Counted from the first letter of the stretch, positions 25,901-33,278 are shown. The stretch: DNA of 64,000 bases from Halovivax limisalsi (GCF_023093535.1 NZ_CP095757.1:1922001-1986000), one strand, 5' to 3'. The notes: generated from the letters alone by a model not told the origin. A program made the numbers and translations.

Positions 25901-26825
25901 TCGTCTTGACGCCCTCGTCGGCGTACTTGATCGCCGTGCGGAGCTTCCCCGACAGGAACTCCTGCAGTTCGCGCTCGATCTCGTTTCGGTACGGCTCGAT
26001 GACGTAGTACTTCTTCTCGTTTTCCTTCTCGGAGTGGAAGATGATGACGAACGAGTAGGGTTTGTTCACCCAGTATCGCTCGGACTCGATGAAGTGGGTC
26101 TTCTTCTCGAACGGGACGGCCTTCTCGAGATCGTAGCGATTGACGACCGTCGTGTTCCCGTGGTCGGTCGAGAAGAAGTCGTCTTCGTCGAGGTCTTCGG
26201 TGACGTTCACCGTTCGTTCGTCGACGACCTCGTCGAGTTCCATCGCGGCGGACCCGGCCGCGTTGAGTCGTCCCTCGATCGTCTCCGGATCGAAGCCGAG
26301 CGCCGCCTCGTCGTCGAAGCGATCGATTTCGCCGTCCCTCGTTCGGGGTCGACTCCCGTCATCCTCGTAGTAGTACTCCCACTTGTAGTGCTCCCAGGTG
26401 TAGACGTCCTTGACGACCGGCGTCGTCTCCGGATCGACGTACTCCAGAAACTCGTTCCAGAGCACGTTCGCGTTCGGGGCGAACGTCTCCGAGATGAGCG
26501 ACGAGAGGTCGTCCGGATGATAGCCGAGATACGTCGTCGGATCGAACGATACGCGGTCCCAGTCCGACCCGCGCGGCACGCCGGCGCCGTCGTCGGCGTC
26601 GAGACCCAGCCGGTCGTTCGACCCATCCGGTCCCTCGGGATAGAGCGTGGAGACCTCGGATTCGTACCCGTACTCGGCCATGAAATCCGACCACGTGTAC
26701 TCGCCGACTCGAACCGAGCTCTCACGCGTCGGTCCGCTACTTTCACCCGTCGCGACCGTCGATTCTGATGGCTCACCATCAGAAAACTCCGACGCTTCGG
26801 CGGGGTCACCCTCGTCAATAGCCAT
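22974..26825 (-). CDS. Type II/IV secretion system ATPase with long acidic C-terminal tail
   Basis: 1283 residues. About 1-330 is an N-terminal region special to haloarchaeal homologues. About 360-830 is the secretion ATPase core: Walker A GGTASGKTT at residues 542-550, an Asp box (VSIEDTREVELPQRNW), Walker B YIVMGEIRGEE and His box STGHTTYTTFHADS. The last 430 residues are acidic and disordered, with repeated PELDG and repeated Ser-(Ile/Val)-Phe-Gly phrases. Core homologues are about half this length. The ATG at 26825 is chosen because it begins an acidic start (MAIDEGDPAE) and has a TATA-like element at about -30; another ATG lies 7 codons upstream. It heads an operon of seven genes and powers filament or secretion assembly. 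Confidence 0.88.
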   Translation of the reverse strand: MAIDEGDPAEASEFSDGEPSESTVATGESSGPTRESSVRVGEYTWSDFMAEYGYESEVSTLYPEGPDGSNDRLGLDADDGAGVPRGSDWDRVSFDPTTYLGYHPDDLSSLISETFAPNANVLWNEFLEYVDPETTPVVKDVYTWEHYKWEYYYEDDGSRPRTRDGEIDRFDDEAALGFDPETIEGRLNAAGSAAMELDEVVDERTVNVTEDLDEDDFFSTDHGNTTVVNRYDLEKAVPFEKKTHFIESERYWVNKPYSFVIIFHSEKENEKKYYVIEPYRNEIERELQEFLSGKLRTAIKYADEGVKTKRDETGRREVIERETRRLLKRYDLFEATSNETSLGILDSFRDFFAEDDETDEEAAETVSQLEGMSVRPEPIILEEDPDTLSEYQVEKLLYMLKRDFIGYERIDPIKHDINVEDISCDGYNSPVFVYHSEYEQIISNVYHGEDDLDDFVVKLAQRSGKGISKRLPQVDATLPDGSRAQLTLGKEVSDHGTNYTIRQFKDVPFTPIDLINWNTFSLDEMAFLWLCIENHKSLIFAGGTASGKTTSLNAVSLFIPANTKIVSIEDTREVELPQRNWIASMTRPSFADDSTGDIDEFDLLEAALRQRPDYIVMGEIRGEEGRTLFQVMSTGHTTYTTFHADSVDEVLKRFTTDPINVSKTMFTALDLVSIQTQTRVQGRKVRRNKSLTEINHYEAENDEINVQDVYQWQAETDEYLKMGDSNTLDEIMFDRGWNHEKLQDELFKRKVILAYLIRNGLNTYAEVAATVQAFINDPETILTLIANEQLENSLADLREMESVHIDVDPSKEELVPRPDASSETLNLSMDLLERAEESLFDEYRGKVPSGLASALDDVEADDGAIDSGVEEAFDFEETAVPQSSETAFEDVDDSFAVDESSASEAGAAEAPSWLDDDATIDASTASASGTAQRIESDAPAAESPANPELDGETNEPVTPELDGAAGDHASPPELDGDTDDPSRPEKHDGEEEAVPSLEGAEQPAEEGESSSVDALESLFTGMDETLKSLETGASDTEESDSAAGTSRFEPDTSEFDSMFPDSELNSVFDPDAGESGEATEPTWDLGKHSGASPADQAETGVPDADRSDDDGWFPANASDREEWPDDAKVAEDGDSSASDDVSESQPTRDGSKRSEATDEDLTDAGDGQDSIFGSEDEDSVFGTDPSEPDDEATGSFVAGDDRESSIFGSGSADASTQTGDGTESSRDADDEQAVEGVGDDAVDETGEGEPADASPDDAQSTPSDGADDASTADRADGPQEEDR

Positions 26826-26850
26826 TAACTCCCCCCAAACACTCACCCAT

Positions 26851-26859
26851 CAAAAAATT
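26851..26859 (-). promoter_or_regulatory. TATA-like element of the pilus/secretion operon
   Basis: On the minus strand aattttttg is centred about 30 bases before the ATPase start codon, within the only strongly AT-rich stretch nearby. Confidence 0.5.
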
Positions 26860-27184
26860 CATGCACAAATTATCGGCCGTGATAATTCGAAACCCGGCCG
26901 TTTTCGGCCGATGGTGCCGGTCCGTCATTCGAATTCCAATCCCCATCTATCAATACCCCCTTCTTGATTTGTATCGTGGTATCTAATAGGTCTTTTATTT
27001 TATGGCCTGAAAAATTCCTGCTCGGCTGACGGCCGAAACAGTTCGTCGGTAGTCCCGATCCGCGTTCGGCCTCCGGCGGCGAGATCGGGATCCCGTTCCT
27101 TCCGTTAGCCGGCCGATCCGTTCGAACGGCGGTCAGAACAATGTCGTCTCGATATTACACTTCCCGGCAGTGCTGTCCTCCCGG

Positions 27185-27227
27185 CTCACCGCGTTCGTCG
27201 GCGTACGGGCGTGACGGGATTCGAACC
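27185..27227. repeat. tRNA-Arg 3'-end repeat, copy A
   Basis: 43 bases that match 27418-27460 with a single mismatch. The right half equals the acceptor end and T-arm of tRNA-Arg(CCU) read in reverse; the left half equals the sequence just beyond the tRNA 3' end. The rest of a tRNA is missing, so this is a fragment. Confidence 0.85.
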
Positions 27228-27327
27228 GAACCCAGCCGTGCTCGCTCACTTCGTTCGCTCCGCGCGACTGGTAGGCTTCGAATCCCTCGTCCCGTTCACA
27301 CGGCTCGCTATCGTTCGCCGGTGAACT

Positions 27328-27347
27328 GGCGTGACGGGATTCGAACC
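27328..27347. repeat. tRNA-Arg 3'-end repeat, copy B
   Basis: Twenty bases identical to the acceptor/T-arm part of copies A and C. The bases to the left (from 27303) are a degenerate version of the flank of copies A and C. Units begin at about 27185, 27303 and 27418, a period of 115-118 bases. Confidence 0.75.
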
Positions 27348-27417
27348 GCGGTCGGACGTGCTCGCGTCGCTGCGCGCGACCTCCCTGATTCGAAGCCCGA
27401 CGGAGCCGTACTCACGA

Positions 27418-27460
27418 CTCACCGCGTTCGTCGGAGTACGGGCGTGACGGGATTCGAACC
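27418..27460. repeat. tRNA-Arg 3'-end repeat, copy C (inside the real tRNA)
   Basis: The intact member of the repeat family. Positions 27439-27460 are the 3' part of the functional tRNA-Arg gene, and 27418-27438 is its downstream flank, also shared with copy A. Confidence 0.85.
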
Positions 27461-27511
27461 CGCGATCAGAAGGTTAGGAACCTCCTGCCCTCTCCGCTAG
27501 GCCACACGCCC
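27439..27511 (-). tRNA. tRNA-Arg (anticodon CCU)
   Basis: 73 bases fold into a complete cloverleaf on the minus strand. The acceptor stem GGGCGTG pairs fully with CACGCCC. The anticodon stem GGAGG/CCTTC encloses the loop TTCCTAA with anticodon CCT, reading AGG. The T-arm is GCGGG-TTCGAAT-CCCGT, with discriminator G73. CCA is not encoded. There is no intron. Fragments of its 3' end are repeated downstream of it (27185-27347). Confidence 0.95.
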
Positions 27512-27526
27512 CGGCCAGAAACAGCG

Positions 27527-27838
27527 TTACTTGCTACTCGTCTCCGTCTCCGTTTCAGTCTCCGTCGCGTCCTCGCTCGTGACCGGCTCGGTGTCGACGA
27601 AGTCGGTGTCGTCGTCGGCGGTCGTGTCGTCGAAGTCCCCGGTTTCGCGCATCTCTTCGAGTTCCGTTTCTACCTTCTCTCTCCCCTTCTGGAACTCGCC
27701 CATCGCCTCGCCGGTCGAGCGTGCGAGTTTCGGGATCTTGTTGGCACCGAACAACAAGATGGCGATGAAGAGGATGATCAACAGTTCCGGTCCCCCGGGC
27801 ATGCCGGGGACGAACAACGGTGCGATATCGGCTACCAT
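27527..27838 (-). CDS. tatA: Twin-arginine translocase subunit TatA
   Basis: 103-residue TatA/Hcf106-type pore-forming component that exports folded proteins, the main secretion route in haloarchaea. It has one N-terminal membrane helix (GPELLIILFIAILLFGANKI), the hinge and amphipathic helix IPKLARSTGEAMGEFQKGRE, and an acidic C-terminal tail with Thr-Glu repeats. The ATG at 27838 is preferred to one nine codons up because haloarchaeal TatA begins MVADIAPLF and a TATA-like element lies at -29. It is monocistronic, beside tRNA-Arg. Substrates in this window include the Tat-type lipoproteins at 4355 and 57197. Confidence 0.92.
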   Translation of the reverse strand: MVADIAPLFVPGMPGGPELLIILFIAILLFGANKIPKLARSTGEAMGEFQKGREKVETELEEMRETGDFDDTTADDDTDFVDTEPVTSEDATETETETETSSK

Positions 27839-27863
27839 CTCTATCCGATGCTTACCGAGCGGC

Positions 27864-27871
27864 AATTATAA
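27864..27871 (-). promoter_or_regulatory. TATA-like element before tatA
   Basis: Minus-strand ttataatt is centred about 29 bases before the tatA ATG, in a GC-rich context. Confidence 0.55.
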
Positions 27872-28100
27872 CCTTTTTGGACCGAGCGGTCGACTGCGGG
27901 CGAGGGAACCACCTCTTCTTGGCGTCCCACGATTCAATCTGCGATCGACGTGCTACAAAATTCATATAGTACGATATCCCTGTCCGTCTCGCTTACGCCG
28001 TCTGCTCTGGCGAGGCAGTGTGTACATCCGCGTATGGGATGGCCGACGAGACCACACTCGCCGGGGGCGGTCCGACGGTCCCGCCAGAACCGATGGGGAG

Positions 28101-28148
28101 GCACCGTCACGGGACGGAGTCTCCCTTGGCCGGGGAGGTGACGGGTGC
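28101..28148 (+). repeat. Inverted repeat (possible leader hairpin) before HD hydrolase gene
   Basis: gcaccgtcac at 28101-28110 pairs with gtgacgggtgc at 28138-28148 (one bulged G). Inside, ctcc at 28121-28124 pairs with ggag at 28134-28137. The structure ends about 35 bases before the ATG at 28184. It could be an RNA leader element or a protein-binding palindrome; there is no independent support. Confidence 0.4.
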
Positions 28149-28183
28149 GGAGCGCTTTTCTCTCCGGCCGGTGTCCCACCCGT

Positions 28184-28993
28184 ATGAGCGATTCTACCGG
28201 CAACGGCTATCGGGTGTACGATCCCGACGAACCCCACGCCTTCCCCGACGACAAAGTGAACGACGTCCTCGCGTACGTCGAGAGCGACGCGGAGATTTCG
28301 GCGTACCTCGAGGCCCAGAACGTCAACGCCGTCGATCGAATGCGCTACAACGACCACGGCCCGAAACACATCGAAATCGTCCGGAACCGCGCCCTCTGTC
28401 TCTACGACCTGATGAAAGCGGGCGGCGTCGAATTCAACGGCGCTCGCCAACAATCGCTCGACGCGGACGACGAGGCCGTCATTATCGCGCTGGCCGCGAC
28501 GCTGCACGACATCGGGCACATCGTCCACCGCGACCGACATCCGTTTTACTCCGTCCCGCTGGCGTCGGACGTGCTGGATCGGGTGCTCCCCGAATTTTAC
28601 GGCGTCGCCGACGCCGTCCGGATGAAAGGCGAGATCCTGCACGCGATCCTCTGTCACCACACGCCGGTGGATCCGCTGACCCTCGAAGCGGGCGTCATCC
28701 GGGTCGCCGACGCGCTGGACATGGAGCGCGGGCGCTCTCGCATCCCCTACGAACAGGGCGGGCGCGGGATCAACACCCTCTCCAGTCAGGCGATCAGTCG
28801 GGTGTCGCTCTACGAGGGCGATTCGCGGCCGGTGATGGTCGAGATCGAGATGACGAACGCCGCCGGCGTCTACCAGGTCGACAACCTCCTCAAGGCCAAG
28901 CTCGAACGCTCGATGCTCGAAGAACACGTCCGCATCGTCGCGGTCAACACCAACGAAAATCGGGACGCACTGGTCGAACGCATCGAACTCTGA
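28184..28993 (+). CDS. HD-domain metal-dependent phosphohydrolase
   Basis: 269-residue cytosolic HD-superfamily hydrolase; substrate unknown, the class commonly acting on nucleotides or cyclic dinucleotides. Metal ligands are visible: RMRYNDHGPKHIEIV (His58, His62), LAATLHDIGHIVHRDRH with the His-Asp pair at 108-109, AILCHHTP, and a final Asp in VIRVADALDMERGR. The C-terminus (VEIEMTNAAGVYQVDNLLKA) resembles the tail domain of archaeal HD proteins. The ATG at 28184 is preferred because the acidic start MSDSTGNGYRV follows. It is transcribed alone, away from tatA. Confidence 0.85.
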   Translation: MSDSTGNGYRVYDPDEPHAFPDDKVNDVLAYVESDAEISAYLEAQNVNAVDRMRYNDHGPKHIEIVRNRALCLYDLMKAGGVEFNGARQQSLDADDEAVIIALAATLHDIGHIVHRDRHPFYSVPLASDVLDRVLPEFYGVADAVRMKGEILHAILCHHTPVDPLTLEAGVIRVADALDMERGRSRIPYEQGGRGINTLSSQAISRVSLYEGDSRPVMVEIEMTNAAGVYQVDNLLKAKLERSMLEEHVRIVAVNTNENRDALVERIEL

Positions 28994-29089
28994 ACTCCTC
29001 GCGTGCCGGTCCGTCCGGCACGCCCGTGGGCCTGTCCCCGTCGTCGCCCGCTTCAGTTCGTCGTCTCCCGTCGCTCGGCGACCGTCCGG

Positions 29090-29314
29090 TCAGGCCAGTT
29101 GATAGCGGCCGTTCTCGCGCACCACGTGCTTCCGATCGCGGAGCGTGGCGACGATGGCGAGGAGGGTACTCTTATCGAGGTCGAGTGCCAGACACAGTTC
29201 GTCGGCCGTCGCGGCTCCTCGGACGGCGAGGCAGAAGTAGACGAGTTTCGCCCGCGCCGAGCTGAGGTCTGTTGGCATCGAGACGTCGAACTGCTCCATC
29301 GCGTTTGTGCTCAT
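29090..29314 (-). CDS. Small helix-turn-helix protein, TrmB/MarR-like
   Basis: 74 residues forming one winged-helix domain: SSARAKLVYFCLAVRGAATA, then DELCLALDLDKSTLLAIVATL (recognition helix) and the wing RKHVVRENGRYQL. This is a DNA-binding regulator of the short haloarchaeal TrmB-like kind. The ATG at 29314 has a TATA-like element 28 bases upstream. It is divergent from the xapX-like gene, so it could control that shared intergenic region; this is inference. Confidence 0.75.
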   Translation of the reverse strand: MSTNAMEQFDVSMPTDLSSARAKLVYFCLAVRGAATADELCLALDLDKSTLLAIVATLRDRKHVVRENGRYQLA

Positions 29315-29337
29315 ATCCCTGACTCTGTGGTTCGACG

Positions 29338-29346
29338 ATAATAAAA
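29338..29346 (-). promoter_or_regulatory. TATA-like element before the small HTH gene
   Basis: ataataaaa on the plus strand (ttttattat on the minus strand) is centred about 28 bases before the start codon at 29314. Confidence 0.5.
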
Positions 29347-29453
29347 CTGACCTACGTCGATCGTCGAAATCAGTCGCTCGAGTTCGCGACGGTCGGGCGC
29401 CGGGCGCTCGACGGTCGGATCCTTTTTCCCGTTCCTCGGCGCAGTCGAACGCG

Positions 29454-29648
29454 ATGTCGACACCACTCGCCGCGCTCGCCCTGTTGACCGGATTGCTCAC
29501 CGGAGGCCTGTTTCGGTTCCTCTCGATTCCGATTCCGGCGCCGCCGGAGTTACCCGGCCTGCTCGGAATCGTCGGTCTCTTCCTGGGCTATCGACTCGTC
29601 GACCACCTCGAGATCGGCGTCGATCTGCTTGACGTACTCGGCCTCTAA
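29454..29648 (+). CDS. XapX domain small membrane protein
   Basis: 64 residues with two hydrophobic helices (LAALALLTGLLTGGLFRFL and LPGLLGIVGLFLGYRLVDHL), separated by a Pro-rich turn (SIPIPAPPELPG). This is the XapX-type duplicated Gly-rich membrane motif found in small bacterial and archaeal proteins. Its function is unknown. The short length and both helices match the family. The start is the ATG at 29454, where the hydrophobic helix begins. Confidence 0.75.
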   Translation: MSTPLAALALLTGLLTGGLFRFLSIPIPAPPELPGLLGIVGLFLGYRLVDHLEIGVDLLDVLGL

Positions 29649-29732
29649 GTCCGCCGGCCCAGCCGATTCGGTGCTCGATCGTAGGGCGCACGCTCGTACC
29701 CGCAGTCGAGAAAAACAGTCCCGGACGGTTCC

Positions 29733-31580
29733 TCAGTAGCTCCGGACCTTCGGCTCGTAGGTTTTGTCCTCGCCCTCGAGGATGACGGGCCGGTACCAGA
29801 TCGACGGTTCACCGTCGTCCCAGGTGATCATCGTGTGCTTGAGCCAGTTCTCGTCGTCGCGAACCTGATTCTCCTGGCGCCAGTGAGCGCCGCGGAACTC
29901 GTTGCGGACGAGCGCCCCGAGCGCGATCGTCTCTGCGACGTCGATCAGGTTGCGCGTCTCGTAGGTCATCTGGAGGTCGGTGTTGAACGTTCGCGAGGGG
30001 TCGGCGACGCCGACGTGCTGGTACTCCTCGCGACACTCGCGGATGATCGAAAGCGCCTTCTTGATGCCCTCCTCTGTCCGGAAGACGTTGACGTAGTCCG
30101 TCATCGCCGTCTGGAGCTTCGAGCGGATGTCGGCGTGGTTCGTCCCGTCGTTTTCCATCAGGTACTCCACGCGCTCGCGCTCGGCTTCGACGGCGCGGTC
30201 GAGGACGTCCCCGCTCGCCAGCGCCTGGCCGCCGCCGTCCGTCGCGACCTGGCCCGCGGGACTCGTCTCGTCGAGACCGGCGCGACCGGGCTGGACGGGC
30301 GCGTCGACGTCGGTCTCGTCCTCGACGTCGTCCCCGTACCCCGTCCGAATCTCCGCCTCGCCGAGGTCCTCACCCGCTGCGTGGCGGCCGGCGCGCTTGC
30401 CGAAGACGATCAGTTCTGGCAGGGCGTTCCCGCCGAGGCGGTTCGCGCCGTGGACGGAGACGCATGCGCACTCGCCGGCCGCGTAGAGGCCGTCGATACA
30501 CGTCGCACCGTTCTCGTCGGTCTCGATGCCGCCCATCTCGTAGTGCTGACCGGGCTTGACCGGCATCGGTTCGACGAGCCCGTCGACGCCCTCGAAGTCC
30601 TCCGCGAGGTGGAGGATGTTCTCCAGGCGGTCCACGATGCGCTCCTCGCCGAGGTGGCGCATGTCGAGGTGGACGTACTCGTCCTCGACGCCGCGACCCT
30701 CGTTGACCTCGGTGAGCTCCGCCCGCGAAACCACGTCCCGCGAGGCCAGCTCGCCGTCGTTGTTGGCGTAGCCGTGTTCGAACATGAAGCGCTCGCCGTC
30801 CTCGTTGTAGAGGATGCCACCCTCGCCGCGGACGCCCTCGGAGATGAGCACGCCCGTACTCGGCAGCGTCGTCGGGTGGAACTGGACGAACTCCATGTCC
30901 TCCAGCGGGACGCCCGCGCGGTAGGCCATCGCCTGCCCGTCGCCGGTACAGGAGACGGCGTTGGTCGTGTGGTCGAACGCCTGGCCGGGCCCGCCCGTGG
31001 CGAGGATGACGCCGTCGTTCGCTTTGAACCCCTCCACCTGCCCGGATTTGACGTCGTAGGCGACGACGCCGTGACAGGAGCGGTCGTTCGGGTCCGGCTC
31101 GTCGGTCACGGCGAGGTTCATCACGTACCACTCGTCGTAGACCGGGATCCCGCGCTTGACGACCTGCTCGTACATCGTGTGCAGCAGGTGGTGACCGGTC
31201 TCGGCGCCCGCGTAGGTCGTCCGCGGGAACGAGAGGCCGCCGAACGGTCGCTGGGAGACGGTGCCGTCCTCTTCGCGGGAGAACGGCATCCCCCAGTGTT
31301 CGAGGGTGATCGTGTCCTCGGGCGAATCCTGGGCCAGCGTCTCGATCGCGGGGGCGTCGCCCAGGTAGTCCGAGCCCTTCATCGTGTCGTAGGCGTGCAG
31401 CTCCCAGTCGTCGCCCTCGCGGATCGCCGCGTTGATGCCGCCCTCGGCCGCGCCGGTGTGACTGCGGACCGGGTGGAGTTTCGTGACGAGCGCCGCGTCG
31501 GCGCCCGCCTCGTGCGCTGCGATCGCGGCCCTGAGGCCGGCGCCGCCCGCGCCGACGACGATGACGTCGTGTTCGTACAT
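29733..31580 (-). CDS. sdhA: Succinate dehydrogenase flavoprotein subunit
   Basis: Catalytic subunit of complex II, oxidising succinate to fumarate in the citric acid cycle. 615 residues. FAD-binding Rossmann start DVIVVGAGGAGLRAA, and the histidine for covalent FAD is His41 in RSHTGAAEGG. Active-site segments include HPTTLPSTGVLISEGVRGEGG and the MGGIETDENG and GANRLGGNALPEL regions. The ATG at 31580 begins exactly at the conserved MYEHDVIVVG, 2 bases after sdhB. It is the last gene of sdhCDBA. Confidence 0.96.
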   Translation of the reverse strand: MYEHDVIVVGAGGAGLRAAIAAHEAGADAALVTKLHPVRSHTGAAEGGINAAIREGDDWELHAYDTMKGSDYLGDAPAIETLAQDSPEDTITLEHWGMPFSREEDGTVSQRPFGGLSFPRTTYAGAETGHHLLHTMYEQVVKRGIPVYDEWYVMNLAVTDEPDPNDRSCHGVVAYDVKSGQVEGFKANDGVILATGGPGQAFDHTTNAVSCTGDGQAMAYRAGVPLEDMEFVQFHPTTLPSTGVLISEGVRGEGGILYNEDGERFMFEHGYANNDGELASRDVVSRAELTEVNEGRGVEDEYVHLDMRHLGEERIVDRLENILHLAEDFEGVDGLVEPMPVKPGQHYEMGGIETDENGATCIDGLYAAGECACVSVHGANRLGGNALPELIVFGKRAGRHAAGEDLGEAEIRTGYGDDVEDETDVDAPVQPGRAGLDETSPAGQVATDGGGQALASGDVLDRAVEAERERVEYLMENDGTNHADIRSKLQTAMTDYVNVFRTEEGIKKALSIIRECREEYQHVGVADPSRTFNTDLQMTYETRNLIDVAETIALGALVRNEFRGAHWRQENQVRDDENWLKHTMITWDDGEPSIWYRPVILEGEDKTYEPKVRSY

Positions 31581-31582
31581 GG

Positions 31583-32485
31583 TTACCAGAATTTCAGGTT
31601 CTGCTTGACGGCCTCCCGCTTGAGCTCCTGAATGTGCTCGGTGAGCGGGATGTCCTTCGGACACACTTCGGTGCAGGAGAACTGCGTCTGGCACCGCCAG
31701 ACGCCGTGTTCCTGCTCGAGAATGCGCAGTCGATGCTCCTTCAGCTCGGCCTCCTCGCGGTCGTCCATCGCGAAGCGGTAGGCCTTGTTGATCGCCGCGG
31801 GGCCCAGGTACTGGTTGTCCCCGGCCGCGATGTTACAGGAGGACATGCAGGCGCCACACCAGATGCACCGCGTCGACATCTTGACCTTCTCGCGGTTCTC
31901 GGGCGTCTGGTGCTGCTCTTCGAGCTCGGCCGCGTCCGGCGTCTCCTCGGACTGGAAGTACGGCTCGACGGCGTGCATCTGCTCGTAGAAGTGCTCCATC
32001 TCGACGACCAGATCCTTGACGACCTCCTGGTGTGGCAGGGGCTCGACGCGTACCGGCTGGTCGAGGTCCGAGATCTGGGTCTGACAGCCCAGGCGCTGGC
32101 GCCCGTTGATGAAGAACGCGTCCGAGCCGCAGACGGCCTGCCGGCAGGAGTGACGGAAGGTCAGCGACGAGTCGAACTCGTCCCTGGCGTAGATGAGCGC
32201 GTCGAGGACGGTCATCCCCTTCTCGAAGGGGACGTGGAAGTCGTCGAAGCGCGGTTTCTGCTTGGCCTCGACTTCCGGGTCGAACCGGAACACCTTCAGG
32301 TGGACCGAGTCGCCGGCCGGCCCGGCGGCCTCGGCCGCCCGTTCACGCTCGGCCGCCCGGTCGGCTTTCCGCTCCATCCGACGGTCCTGCGGCGAGGGTC
32401 CGGCCGGTTCCGGCTCGGCCGCGTCCCCACTGTCGTCGCCTGGTTCGGTCTCGTCGGTCTGCGGTTGTTCCTGTTGCGTGCTCAT
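31583..32485 (-). CDS. sdhB: Succinate dehydrogenase iron-sulfur subunit
   Basis: Carries electrons from FAD to quinone through three Fe-S clusters. 300 residues. After an acidic N-terminal extension of about 50 residues come the [2Fe-2S] ligands (HSCRQAVCGSDAF and GCQT), then CIWCGACMSSCN, a single Cys in QFSCTEVCPKDIPL and related Cys ligands for the [4Fe-4S] and [3Fe-4S] centres. The third 2Fe-2S ligand position is Asp, as in E. coli SdhB. It overlaps sdhD by four bases. Confidence 0.95.
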   Translation of the reverse strand: MSTQQEQPQTDETEPGDDSGDAAEPEPAGPSPQDRRMERKADRAAERERAAEAAGPAGDSVHLKVFRFDPEVEAKQKPRFDDFHVPFEKGMTVLDALIYARDEFDSSLTFRHSCRQAVCGSDAFFINGRQRLGCQTQISDLDQPVRVEPLPHQEVVKDLVVEMEHFYEQMHAVEPYFQSEETPDAAELEEQHQTPENREKVKMSTRCIWCGACMSSCNIAAGDNQYLGPAAINKAYRFAMDDREEAELKEHRLRILEQEHGVWRCQTQFSCTEVCPKDIPLTEHIQELKREAVKQNLKFW

Positions 32486-32850
32486 TGGAGTACTCCCCCC
32501 ATGACGAGGGCGACGTAGGTTCCCTGCGCGACGAGCGCGAGCCCGGCGACGATCAAGATGCCGAGGACGATCCGCTTGGGCGTGCCGGAGAGGCCCTGAT
32601 TGACCAGCGCGTTGTAGACGCCGTTGACGCCGTGGAAGGCGGCCGCCCAGAGGAAGAGGATCATCGTCACCATGTAGCCGACGTTCTCCATACGCATGGT
32701 CGTTCCAGCGAACGTGACCTCGTAGGCGTGATTGACGAAGTGCAGCAGGAAGAAGTGAAACGCGAGCGTGACGATCAGAAACGCTGCCGTCACGCGCTGG
32801 AGGAGCCAGCCCGTCCCGCCGGGCGTGAAACTGGAGTAGCGCTCGGCCAT
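32482..32850 (-). CDS. sdhD: Succinate dehydrogenase membrane anchor subunit SdhD
   Basis: 122-residue membrane subunit with three helices: WLLQRVTAAFLIVTLAFHFF, VGYMVTMILFLWAAAFHGVN and VLGILIVAGLALVAQGTYVA. The conserved His residues in the first and second helices (FHFF, FHGVNG) are candidates for heme b ligands. The ATG overlaps the sdhC stop, and its stop overlaps the sdhB start, giving tight coupling. Confidence 0.9.
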   Translation of the reverse strand: MAERYSSFTPGGTGWLLQRVTAAFLIVTLAFHFFLLHFVNHAYEVTFAGTTMRMENVGYMVTMILFLWAAAFHGVNGVYNALVNQGLSGTPKRIVLGILIVAGLALVAQGTYVALVMGGVLQ

Positions 32851-33278
32851 CAGACGCCCACCTCCGTCATGAACGTGGGAACGCTCGCGACGGTGATCGC
32901 GGCGGTGACGATCAGCGAGACGTAGAAGCTCTTGTCCTGGGCCTCGAGGCCGATGCCCAGGTCGACCAGCAGCAGCCGAACCCCGTTCAGGATGTGAAAG
33001 ACGGCGACGGCCAGCAGGCCGACCTCGAGGACGCGAACGATGAAGAGCCCCTCGAGACCCTGTAGCGTCGTGGTGTAGACGTCTTCGTTGGCCTGAATCT
33101 CGGCCATCGTGGCGTCGGCCGCGCCCAGCGCCGTGCTCAACACCGCGATGTGGGTGAACAGGTAGCCGATGAGGATCCAGCCGGTGAACTTGTGGAGGAT
33201 CCACGCCCACATCCCGGGCGCGAACTCCCGCCACCGACCGAAGTCCTCGACGAGGCCGCGGTTGTAAGACTGGCTCAT
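32850..33278 (-). CDS. sdhC: Succinate dehydrogenase cytochrome b subunit SdhC
   Basis: 142-residue membrane subunit that heads the operon. Helices: [20 protein letters not shown], a second with [20 protein letters not shown] and a third [17 protein letters not shown]. The His residues in HKFTGW, FTHI and FHILNG are typical of the heme-binding/quinone site of SdhC. A TATA-like element lies 32 bases before the ATG at 33278. Order C-D-B-A is standard for haloarchaea. Confidence 0.92.
   Translation of the reverse strand: MSQSYNRGLVEDFGRWREFAPGMWAWILHKFTGWILIGYLFTHIAVLSTALGAADATMAEIQANEDVYTTTLQGLEGLFIVRVLEVGLLAVAVFHILNGVRLLLVDLGIGLEAQDKSFYVSLIVTAAITVASVPTFMTEVGV

Larger units (their letters stand above)
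26826..27438. other. Gene-free region: pilus-operon promoter and tRNA-derived repeats
   Basis: The right-to-left promoter of the ATPase operon lies at 26850-26880. 26860-27020 is clearly AT-rich compared with its surroundings. A perfect short hairpin (cggccg, loop tttt, cggccg) spans 26895-26910, and an inverted repeat tcccgatc/gatcggga spans 27053-27090. From 27185 on, degenerate units derived from the 3' part of tRNA-Arg fill the space up to the tRNA. I see no protein gene: the one open frame here only reads tRNA arms. Confidence 0.7.
27839..28183. other. Divergent intergenic region with a predicted hairpin
   Basis: Between tatA and the HD-hydrolase gene. It holds the tatA promoter at its left end, an AT-rich patch (attcatatagtacgatatc) near 27960-27978, and a two-part inverted repeat at 28101-28148. 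I find no convincing protein gene. Confidence 0.6.

Noticed and set aside
18110-26825. Archaellum (ArlI/ArlJ) operon
   Set aside because: The ATPase and platform are followed by DUF7287/7288/7261/7266/7289-like proteins; archaellin and ArlCDEFGH genes are absent, so a pilus or secretion-like system fits better.
27141-27500. Open frame reading RDGIRTE, RDGIRTA and GVTGFEP repeats
   Set aside because: These phrases are translations of tRNA T-arm and acceptor sequence, a well-known false-gene pattern; the region is tRNA-derived repeats.
29835-31631. 598-residue plus-strand frame opposite sdhA
   Set aside because: Antisense to a strongly conserved gene; Val/Asp/Arg-rich mirror composition.
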